From contig CAITAM010000236.1 in the NCBI GenBank assembly GCA_903890265.1, positions 1 to 30,079 on the forward strand: DNA of 30,079 bases. The letters are read 5' to 3'. This document shows positions 24,241-30,079 of the stretch, one piece after another. The position numbers and the translations under genes are program-made. The notes beneath the pieces are model-generated. The model was not told the DNA's origin, made no database searches, and saw only the letters and a list, made by a program, of their open reading frames with translations. Each line of letters opens with the position of its first letter. The first letter of the stretch is position 1. Source of the DNA: an uncultured Pseudomonadota bacterium. Its GTDB lineage: Bacteria; Pseudomonadota; Gammaproteobacteria; Steroidobacterales; Steroidobacteraceae.

Positions 24241-24269
24241 AAAAAAAGAAACCGCGGGAGCGCCGCGGT
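24241..24269 (-). terminator. Intrinsic terminator of smg
   Basis: On the minus strand ACCGCGG and CCGCGGT form a 7-bp stem with a 5-base loop, followed by TTCTTTTTTT. It stands between the smg stop and the topA start, so topA needs its own promoter or read-through. Confidence 0.85.
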
Positions 24270-24280
24270 CTGTGAGCCGA

Positions 24281-24296
24281 CCCCGCCGTGGCGGGG
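24281..24296 (-). terminator. Second hairpin between smg and topA
   Basis: CCCCGC/GCGGGG with a 4-base loop, immediately upstream (on the minus strand) of the T-tailed hairpin. It forms a tandem pair; alone it has no T-tract. Confidence 0.5.
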
Positions 24297-24312
24297 CTTC
24301 CTGTGCAGACCC

Positions 24313-24798
24313 CTAGTGCAGCGAGTCCGACTGCCCTTCGAACACCAGGTCTTCCATCCGCTGGTAGGCCACTTCCTGGCCGGGCTGACTGAACAGCACC
24401 ATGAGGACGACCCACTTCACCTGCTCGGTGTCGATCTCCTCGGAATCAAGCGCCAAAAGCCGGTCGATCACAAGCTCCCGCTGTTGTCCCGAGAGGATGC
24501 CGACATTCTCGAGATGCATGATGTAGCCGCGCACCTCGAGGCCAAGGCGCGTCTGCTCGTGGCCGTTGAACACCCGGAACGACCGGGTGCGGGGGTCGCC
24601 AACCGTGGGCGGCGCGTCGGATGACAGGCCTTCGAGCCACTCGAGAGCCCGCTCGATGCCCGATTCGGCGAATCCAGCGTTCTCAAGCTCTTCTCGGAGC
24701 GTGTCTCTGCTCGGCTGCGGCTCGTCTTCGACGTCCAGATAGTTCTCGAAGAGATAGATCAGGATATCCAGCACGCTGTCGTTTACGGGATCGTTCAC
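24313..24798 (-). CDS. smg: Smg family protein (DUF494)
   Basis: Small protein of 161 aa in the Smg/DUF494 family, found next to dprA, def and topA genes in many proteobacteria; its function is not established. Recognisable blocks are VLDILIYLFENYLD near the start, the helical repeat LREELENAGF, EVRGYIMHLENVGILSGQQRELVIDRLLAL, and VKWVVLMVLFSQPGQE near the end. The length is close to E. coli Smg (157 aa). The GTG at 24798 was chosen because AAGGAGG lies four to five bases upstream; the frame is open further to 24939, but without homology. dprA, which usually precedes smg, is absent. Confidence 0.9.
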   Translation of the reverse strand: MNDPVNDSVLDILIYLFENYLDVEDEPQPSRDTLREELENAGFAESGIERALEWLEGLSSDAPPTVGDPRTRSFRVFNGHEQTRLGLEVRGYIMHLENVGILSGQQRELVIDRLLALDSEEIDTEQVKWVVLMVLFSQPGQEVAYQRMEDLVFEGQSDSLH

Positions 24799-24955
24799 GC
24801 CCCCTCCTTCAGGGAGTCGCCAGGGGGTAGGGACGCGGAAATGGGAAGGCGAAGGAGCCACACCGGTCGTCGCTCGACCGGACACGTCGCGGAAGCGATG
24901 GCGGCCATAGGGCCTAAGCTTTCGACCAAGTGAATGCATCCACGCTGTCGAATGT

Positions 24956-24973
24956 TACGGTCATCTAACCGTA
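24956..24973. repeat. Inverted repeat upstream of smg
   Basis: TACGGT (24956-24961) and ACCGTA (24968-24973) with a 6-base spacer, about 160 bases upstream of the smg start in a locally AT-richer stretch. It is a possible operator near the smg promoter. The gap 24799-25076 otherwise holds no gene that I can support. Confidence 0.35.
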
Positions 24974-25038
24974 TTTCGTGTGGCTTGTCCAACCACTCTG
25001 CATGAACGATTGATGAACCCCCCGGCCAAGCGGGTGCT

Positions 25039-25058
25039 GCCGTGGCCAGGGCCACGGC
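25039..25058 (-). terminator. Hairpin after the LysM gene
   Basis: GCCGTGGCC and GGCCACGGC, a perfect 9-bp stem with a 2-base loop, begins 18 bases past the LysM protein stop. No T-run follows on the minus strand, so it may be a GC-only terminator or a 3'-end stabiliser. Confidence 0.45.
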
Positions 25059-25076
25059 TCGCAAGCCGCTGGTATC

Positions 25077-26180
25077 TCAGGGGTTCCGTACGGGATCGTT
25101 GACGCGCACGGAGTTGTCGGCGGACAGCATCAGAGCATATGACACACGATCATATGTCCTGAATACCATCATCATGCCGCTGCGCTCGTCCGGCAGCTGC
25201 ACGTGATGGGGGAACGTCTGGTCGAACTCGCCGGGCACGCCGGGGTTTCTGCCACGCGAGTCGACAACGCGATCGGCGTGCTGCCACGACGTGAGCACGT
25301 GGCCGGGCTCGAGCCCGTGGCGGTGCCCGCGATTGATGGCCACTACCTGATACTGGCCGATGGCGCTGACGCCATCGACGACGGCAATGATCTTGCCGTC
25401 GATCTGTACCGACGGCGCGTGCGGCACGAAATCCAGCGGGATTTCGGCGCGATCGCTCACCAGCCGGTCGCCCTCGATAATCTCGCGCGCGGAATCGATG
25501 ACGGACAGTCGGGTGAGATCCACCGGCCGGCGATCGACCGTGCCCTGACCGTCGACGCGGGCGCTGCCGCCGTAGACCGCCATGTACCCGAGGAAGGCGC
25601 GGTCGTCGGGGTCCTTGAGCTTCTTCTCGAGCCGCACGATGTTGTAGTGCGTACCGGGATCCGTGCCCGTGATCCCGCGTGCATAGAACTGATCACCCAC
25701 ACCACCGGCGATCACGTGCTGGTCGCGCAGCGCGACCACGTAGGGCAGTGCCCGCGTGTCCTCGGTGGCGATGACCGAGGGCTTCGACATGAACGCGGCC
25801 ACGATCTCGTACGGGATCGGCGGGATCGCCTGATCAAGATCCTTGGTTCGCACTTGCGGGGTGAGGCGCACCGCACCGCCGCGCTCGACGACGACCTGCG
25901 GTTGCCCGTCGACGTAGATGAGTCGGAGGACGTCGCCGGGGTAGATCCAGTGCGGGTCCTTGATCTGGTCGTTCTGGTGCCAGATCTCGGGCCAGCGCCA
26001 CGGGTCGCGGAGGAAGTGTCCCGCGATGCCCCACAGGGTGTCACCCTTGACCACCGTGTACGTGTCCGGGGCGTCCGCCGACAGCGTGAGTGGCGTGGTC
26101 GGTGCGGCAACGGCCGCGGACAGGCCGCAAAGGACGCACCAGACAATGCCCCGGGTCATGAATTTTGTCACGGCATTCAT
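25077..26180 (-). CDS. Secreted LysM-domain protein
   Basis: Envelope protein of 367 aa. Signal peptide about 1-26 (FMTRGIVWCVLCGLSAAVAAP, cleavage near AVA/AP). One LysM domain at about 40-89 (YTVVKGDTLWGIAGHFLRDPWRWPEIWHQN...IYPGDVLRLI), predicted to bind peptidoglycan glycan chains. The rest (90-367) is beta-rich with no catalytic motif that I recognise. Homologues commonly sit divergent from def-fmt and upstream of dprA-smg-topA in gammaproteobacteria, which fits here apart from the missing dprA. The role is unknown, probably cell-wall associated. The ATG at 26180 is used; the ATG seven codons later is an alternative. Its divergent gap with def (26181-26426) has no clear gene; GTATAC near 26250 is a weak -10 candidate. 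Confidence 0.88.
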   Translation of the reverse strand: MNAVTKFMTRGIVWCVLCGLSAAVAAPTTPLTLSADAPDTYTVVKGDTLWGIAGHFLRDPWRWPEIWHQNDQIKDPHWIYPGDVLRLIYVDGQPQVVVERGGAVRLTPQVRTKDLDQAIPPIPYEIVAAFMSKPSVIATEDTRALPYVVALRDQHVIAGGVGDQFYARGITGTDPGTHYNIVRLEKKLKDPDDRAFLGYMAVYGGSARVDGQGTVDRRPVDLTRLSVIDSAREIIEGDRLVSDRAEIPLDFVPHAPSVQIDGKIIAVVDGVSAIGQYQVVAINRGHRHGLEPGHVLTSWQHADRVVDSRGRNPGVPGEFDQTFPHHVQLPDERSGMMMVFRTYDRVSYALMLSADNSVRVNDPVRNP

Positions 26181-26426
26181 GGGTCTACCTTGTCAGGGTG
26201 GCGGTGGTCAGGCGCCCGTCGGGGTGAATACTGCGAGGCACACGACGTATACTGTCCGTGCACGGGAACCCCGACGGTCCAGGCTGGCCAAACGGCGCTG
26301 AGGGCAGGGACCGGTCGCGGCCACCGGGCCGGAACGGATGATGCGATCGTGCGACATTAAGTCCAATCCTTGCGGAACTTTAGCAGCAATATCGCGCTGG
26401 TTGAACGAAATCAGAAGCCCAAAAAC

Positions 26427-26963
26427 ATGACGCGCCTCACAATCCTTGAATATCCGGACCCGCGGCTGCGTACCGTCGCCAAGCCGGTCGAGGTCGTTGA
26501 TGACCGGATCCGGCGGCTGATCGACGACATGCTGGAGACGATGTACGCGGCGCCCGGCGTCGGCCTCGCCGCCACCCAGGTCGATGTCCACATCCGGCTC
26601 CTGGTGGCCGACGTGTCCGAGGACAAGGACACCCCGCTCGTCTTCATCAACCCGGAAATCATCTCCCGGGACCAGGTCGACGTGTCGAAGGAGGGCTGCC
26701 TGTCGGTGCCCGGGATATTCGAGGAGGTGTCGCGGGCGCAGCAGATCCGGGTGCGTGCGCAGGACCGCAACGGCAATGTTTTCGAGATGGACGCCGATGG
26801 CCTGCTGGCCGTCTGCGTGCAGCATGAAATGGATCACCTGAACGGCAAGCTGTTCGTCGATTACCTGTCGGAGCTGAAGCGCACCCGCATCCGGTCGAAG
26901 CTCGAAAAAGAGCGCCGCCACAAGAGCGAGAAGGCCGCCGCGACGCGCGTCCCGGCAATCTGA
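26427..26963 (+). CDS. def: Peptide deformylase
   Basis: Removes the formyl group from the N-terminal methionine of new proteins; 178 aa. The three active-site motifs are intact: GVGLAATQV (44-52), EGCLSVPG (89-96, metal ligand C91) and QHEMDHLNG (132-140, ligands H133 and H137, catalytic E134). The Arg/Lys-rich C-terminus (EKERRHKSEKAAATR) is an extension that could contact the ribosome. The ATG at 26427 matches the family N-terminus MTRLTILEYPDPRLR; the open frame upstream to 26370 is not homologous. fmt begins 17 bases downstream. Confidence 0.96.
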   Translation: MTRLTILEYPDPRLRTVAKPVEVVDDRIRRLIDDMLETMYAAPGVGLAATQVDVHIRLLVADVSEDKDTPLVFINPEIISRDQVDVSKEGCLSVPGIFEEVSRAQQIRVRAQDRNGNVFEMDADGLLAVCVQHEMDHLNGKLFVDYLSELKRTRIRSKLEKERRHKSEKAAATRVPAI

Positions 26964-26980
26964 GCGCGGATCGATCGGCC

Positions 26981-27919
26981 GTGCGCATAGCCTATGCCGG
27001 TACGCCGGAGTTTGCGGTGCCGGCGCTCGACGCCATCGCCCGCGCCGGCCACGACGTGGTTGCCGTCTACACGCAGCCCGATCGCGCCGCCGGACGCGGT
27101 CGCGCGCTCACCGCGAGTCCCGTCAAGCGCCGGGCGCTGGAGCTCGGGCTGCCGGTCCTGCAGCCGGTCACGTTGACCGAACCCCACTCGGCGGCCGAGC
27201 TTGCCGCGTTTCGGCCGGACTTGATGGTCGTCGCGGCCTACGGTCTGCTCCTGCCGCGCGCGGTGCTGTCGGCGCCGCGCCACGGGTGCATCAACATTCA
27301 TGCCTCGCTGCTGCCCCGCTGGCGTGGGGCCGCGCCGATCCAGCGGGCCATCCAGGCCGGCGACGCCGAGACGGGCGTCTGCATCATGCGGATGGAGGCG
27401 GGCCTTGATACGGGCCCGGTCTACGCCCGGGTGGCCACCCCCATCGGTCCCGCCGACACCGCGGCCGCGTTAACCGACCGGCTGGCGCGCCTCGGTGCCG
27501 AGGTTCTGGTGGCGAGCCTCGAGCGCGTTACGAACGGCGAACTCGCCGCCGAGCCCCAGCCCGAGAGCGGGCAGACCTACGCCAGGAAGGTGCTGAAGGC
27601 CGAGGCCGCCATCGACTGGACGCTGCCCGCCCTGCAAATCGAGCGGCAGGTCCGCGCCTTCGATCCTTGGCCCGTTGCCGAGACGACCCTCGCCGGAGAA
27701 CTGCTCCGGGTCTGGGCGGCCACCGCCCTGGACGACGCGGTGAAGGCCGCCTCCGGCGAGGTCGTTCGCACGTCGCCCGGCGGCATTGACGTGGCGACCG
27801 GCGCGGGGGTGCTGCGGCTGACGCGCATCCAGGCGGCCGGGCGAAAGCCGGTCAGCGCCGCCGATTTTCTCAATGCCGCTGCCGGCCGGCTCGGCGCCGG
27901 CACCGTGCTCGGCTCGTGA
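26981..27919 (+). CDS. fmt: Methionyl-tRNA formyltransferase
   Basis: Formylates initiator Met-tRNA using 10-formyl-tetrahydrofolate; 312 aa, normal length. The N-terminal transformylase domain has N105, H107 and D143 as catalytic residues (NIHASLLPRWRGAAPIQ, and the D of GLDTGPV). The C-terminal tRNA-binding domain follows from about 205 (YARKVLKAEAAIDW, VRAFDPWPVA). It starts with GTG. The final bases overlap the rsmB start as GTGA, so translation is probably coupled. It works with def in the formylation cycle. Confidence 0.96.
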   Translation: MRIAYAGTPEFAVPALDAIARAGHDVVAVYTQPDRAAGRGRALTASPVKRRALELGLPVLQPVTLTEPHSAAELAAFRPDLMVVAAYGLLLPRAVLSAPRHGCINIHASLLPRWRGAAPIQRAIQAGDAETGVCIMRMEAGLDTGPVYARVATPIGPADTAAALTDRLARLGAEVLVASLERVTNGELAAEPQPESGQTYARKVLKAEAAIDWTLPALQIERQVRAFDPWPVAETTLAGELLRVWAATALDDAVKAASGEVVRTSPGGIDVATGAGVLRLTRIQAAGRKPVSAADFLNAAAGRLGAGTVLGS

Positions 27920-29298
27920 CCGAGTCGCCCCCACGGATCAACGACGGCGCCGCCGAACGAGGCGCCGCGGCGCTCGCAATCGGACTCGTGACCGGCGACG
28001 GGCGCACGATCGACGTGGCGCTGGCCGATCCGCGGGTCCGTCGCCTCGCGACGGTGTCGCCACCGGCGGTCCAGGCGCTCGTCTACGGCGCGCTGCGTTT
28101 CGGCCTGCGGCTCAAGGCCGCGGTCGAGCCGCTGCTTGCCAAGCCCTGGGACGAGCAGTCCCCGGAGCTGCGCGGGCTGCTGCTGCTCGGGCTGTATCAG
28201 CTTGAGCATGCCGGGCTGCCGCCGCACGCGGCAGTGAGCACGGTGGTCGACGCGGCGCGGCTGATCGGCAAGGCGAAAAGCGCCGGTTTCGTCAACGCGA
28301 TCCTCCGCCGCTTCCAGCGGCAGCGCGAGGAACTGCTCGCCACGGTGGACGAGAGTCGGGCGCTGTCGCTTGCGCACCCGCCGTGGTTCGCCAAGGCGTT
28401 GGCCCGGGACTGGGGTGACGAGGTGACGGCCGCGGTGCTTGCGGCCAATAACCTCGCGCCGCCGCTGTGGCTGCGCGCCAACCGGCGCCGGGGCAGTCGC
28501 GATGCGCTCGCCGCGAGCCTCGCTGCCGAGGGCTGCACCAGTCGGCCGGTCGCGTTCGCGCCGGACGCGCTGCGCCTGGATTCGCCGGTCGACGTCAGGA
28601 CCCTCGGCGCCTTTCTCGACGGGCGTTGCTCCGTACAGGATGCCGCGGCGCAGCTTGCCACCGGGTTCCTGCAGGCGGCTCCCGGGCATCGCGTACTCGA
28701 CGCCTGCGCCGCACCGGGCGGCAAGACCGGCCACCTTCTTGAGACCCTTCCGGAACTGGGCGCCGTGGTCGCGGTCGAATTCGATGCGGCGCGCGCTGCG
28801 CGGATAACGGCCAACCTCGACCGGCTGGGGCTCAGCGCTCCGGTCCACGTCGCGGACGCGACCGAGCCGGATACCTGGTGGGACGGAGTGCCGTTCCAGA
28901 GGATCCTGCTCGACGTGCCGTGTTCGGGCACCGGCGTGATCAGGCGCCACCCGGACATCAAGTGGCTGCGGCGCGCGGCGGACCTGCGGTCGCTGGCCAA
29001 GCGCCAGCGGCGCCTCCTGGACGCGCTCTGGCCGTTGCTCGCACCGGGCGGGCGCCTGTTGTACGTCAGCTGCTCGGTGCTGCGTGCGGAGAATGCCGAC
29101 GTGATCAGTGAGTTCCTTGAGTCCACGCCGGACGCGCTGGACGTGACCGAGGCGGTAGGGCGGACCCTGCCGGGCCTGCCGCCCGCGTCAGGGCCCGGAC
29201 CCGGGTACGCGCTGCTGCCGGGGATCGCCGACACGGACGGCTTCTACTACGCCTGCCTCGACAAGCGTGCGGCGGACTTTTCCGCGCACAGTACCTAA
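27916..29298 (+). CDS. rsmB: 16S rRNA (cytosine-967-C5)-methyltransferase
   Basis: Methylates C967 of 16S rRNA; 460 aa. The N-terminal NusB-like RNA-binding domain is at about 15-140 (AVQALVYGALRFGLRLK, HAAVSTVVDAARL, GFVNAILRR). The C-terminal methyltransferase domain has the SAM motif DACAAPGGKTGHLLE (262-276), the proline-cysteine motif DVPCSGTGVIRRHPD (333-347; C336) and the nucleophile C386 in YVSCSVLRAEN. Both cysteines are in place. The start is GTG inside the fmt stop. Usually followed by the DUF4390 and sensor-kinase genes, as here. Confidence 0.96.
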   Translation: MTESPPRINDGAAERGAAALAIGLVTGDGRTIDVALADPRVRRLATVSPPAVQALVYGALRFGLRLKAAVEPLLAKPWDEQSPELRGLLLLGLYQLEHAGLPPHAAVSTVVDAARLIGKAKSAGFVNAILRRFQRQREELLATVDESRALSLAHPPWFAKALARDWGDEVTAAVLAANNLAPPLWLRANRRRGSRDALAASLAAEGCTSRPVAFAPDALRLDSPVDVRTLGAFLDGRCSVQDAAAQLATGFLQAAPGHRVLDACAAPGGKTGHLLETLPELGAVVAVEFDAARAARITANLDRLGLSAPVHVADATEPDTWWDGVPFQRILLDVPCSGTGVIRRHPDIKWLRRAADLRSLAKRQRRLLDALWPLLAPGGRLLYVSCSVLRAENADVISEFLESTPDALDVTEAVGRTLPGLPPASGPGPGYALLPGIADTDGFYYACLDKRAADFSAHST

Positions 29299-29332
29299 AA
29301 TGGCAGGGGCGGTCGGGACCGCGCGGCAAACC

Positions 29333-29950
29333 ATGATCGATACAGCTACGCGCCTGCTGCGTCGTTTCTGTTCGCGCCTGACGACGGCGTGCACGCTGAC
29401 GTTCGCCCTTGGCCTGCTGCCGATCGCGATCGGCGCGCAGGAGCTGACCCTCGAGGACGGCGCGCGGTTCGAGGTTCGCTCGGCCTATCTCGAGCCGGTC
29501 GATGGCGTCCTGAAGCTCAACGCCGTGCTCGATGTCGCGCTGTCGCGGAGTGCCGTGCAGGCACTGCGCAATGGCGTGCCGGTGGTCCTGCAGCTCGAGC
29601 TGGTCGTCAACCGCAAGCGACACTACCTGCCGGACCGCGGCGTCGGGCATCTCGTCCAGCGCTGGCAGATCAGTTATCACGCGCTGTCCGAGCACTACCT
29701 CGTTGCCAACATGAACAGCGGGCTGCAGACGTCCTACTCGTCGCTGGGCTCAGCCCTGTCGTCGCTCGCCGACGTCCGGGGCCTGCCGATACTGGACGAG
29801 GCTCTGATCGAAAAGAGCCAGCGCTACGAGGCATCGCTTCGGCTGTCGGCGAACATCGAGGGCGGACTGCCGGATGCGGTCCGGGTCCTCATGTTCTGGG
29901 CAGACTGGTACCGGGCATCGGAGTGGTACACGTGGACACTGCGGACCTGA
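29333..29950 (+). CDS. DUF4390 domain secreted protein
   Basis: Uncharacterised protein of 205 aa. Signal peptide about 1-37 (RRFCSRLTTACTLTFALGLLPIAIGAQE, cleavage near IGA/QE). The remainder is DUF4390-like, with a beta-rich extracytoplasmic domain (FEVRSAYLEPVDGVLKLNAVLDVALS, VPVVLQLELVVNRKRHYLPD, EASLRLSANIEGGLPDAVRVLMFWADWYRASEWYTW). In many gammaproteobacteria this gene sits between rsmB and an NtrY-like sensor kinase, and the layout here agrees. The function is unknown. The ATG at 29333 directly precedes the signal peptide; the ATG at 29300 is an alternative. It ends inside the next gene, which starts 19 bases before its stop. Confidence 0.85.
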   Translation: MIDTATRLLRRFCSRLTTACTLTFALGLLPIAIGAQELTLEDGARFEVRSAYLEPVDGVLKLNAVLDVALSRSAVQALRNGVPVVLQLELVVNRKRHYLPDRGVGHLVQRWQISYHALSEHYLVANMNSGLQTSYSSLGSALSSLADVRGLPILDEALIEKSQRYEASLRLSANIEGGLPDAVRVLMFWADWYRASEWYTWTLRT

Positions 29951-30079
29951 ACCCGCGCCCCGACCTGCCGCCGTCGCCGGTCGGGTCCGATACCGACGAC
30001 GAACTCCCGACGCCCGACGTCGCCGTGCCGGCGCCGTCAGTTCGCTGGCGGCGGTTCCTCGTCTCGTCGCTGGTGTTGC
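29932..30079 (+). CDS. N-terminus of a membrane protein, probably a sensor histidine kinase (partial)
   Basis: Only 49 codons are in the window. The GTG at 29932 follows GGAG by eight bases and overlaps the DUF4390 stop in another frame. The visible protein begins with an Asp/Pro-rich cytoplasmic stretch (MDTADLNPRPDLPP), then RWRRFLVSSLVL, which looks like the edge of a first transmembrane segment. Gene order after DUF4390 suggests an NtrY-type sensor kinase, but no kinase domain is visible; this is inference from context. Confidence 0.6.
   Translation, partial: MDTADLNPRPDLPPSPVGSDTDDELPTPDVAVPAPSVRWRRFLVSSLVL

Noticed and set aside
24795..25064. 89-codon minus-strand frame in the LysM-smg gap, considered as a dprA fragment
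   Set aside because: It has none of the DprA Rossmann-fold motifs and overlaps the 9-bp hairpin; no support as a gene.
26247..26255. GTATAC near the LysM/def divergent gap as a promoter
   Set aside because: The hexamer is reasonable but neither direction has a -35 at acceptable spacing; mentioned only as weak in the LysM entry.

Overview
This is about 30 kb of GC-rich, gene-dense chromosome that reads as a gammaproteobacterium. The evidence is the gene content and order: def-fmt-rsmB followed by a DUF4390 protein and the start of a further protein, divergent from a LysM protein, smg, topA and hemF; an oligopeptidase A/exonuclease III pair divergent from glutathione reductase and a gamma-carbonic anhydrase; hemB-aroE; and rlmJ. 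GTG (and one TTG) starts are common and most intergenic gaps are under 250 bases. No tRNA, rRNA, CRISPR array, insertion sequence, phage gene or attachment site was seen. The window is mainly core genome, and the unusual signals are in regulation, repeats and gene remnants.

Layout. 24-6474 (minus strand): PAS-GGDEF-EAL cyclic-di-GMP protein, rhomboid protease, ABC-F ATPase and a MerR/B12-binding (CarH/LitR-like) regulator, all reading leftward. 6561-8401: an M15 (VanY-type) carboxypeptidase convergent with an HD-domain phosphohydrolase; their stop codons overlap. 8589-11410 (minus): oligopeptidase A and exonuclease III with overlapping start and stop. 11623-13540 (plus): glutathione reductase and gamma-carbonic anhydrase. 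13546-16370 (minus): rlmJ, hemB and aroE. 16500-17250: a probable 5'-truncated remnant and two strong hairpins, one a clear terminator. 17250-20489 (minus): a large secreted subtilase, preceded by a 22-bp perfect palindrome and a G-rich heptamer repeat. 20747-24199 (minus): topA and hemF. 24313-26180 (minus): LysM protein and smg, with no dprA between them. 26427-end (plus): def, fmt, rsmB, a DUF4390 protein and the start of a membrane protein, probably a sensor kinase.

How the genes fit together. Three blocks serve translation and RNA: def/fmt (N-terminal formylation cycle), rsmB and rlmJ (rRNA methylation), and the ABC-F ATPase (ribosome-associated). hemB and hemF are early and late haem steps, and aroE is a shikimate step. 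topA and xthA act on DNA. gor handles thiol redox. Signalling is represented by the MerR/B12 regulator (possible light or B12 sensing), the c-di-GMP protein, the HD protein and the partial kinase. Cell-envelope or secreted functions are the rhomboid, the M15 peptidase, the LysM protein, the subtilase and the DUF4390 protein.

No convincing wholly new multi-gene system was found. The best leads are the heptamer repeat and palindrome upstream of the subtilase, the long inverted repeat that would enclose the hemB start region, the altered light-sensing motif of the MerR/B12 regulator, the truncated remnant at 16500-16937, and the missing dprA.
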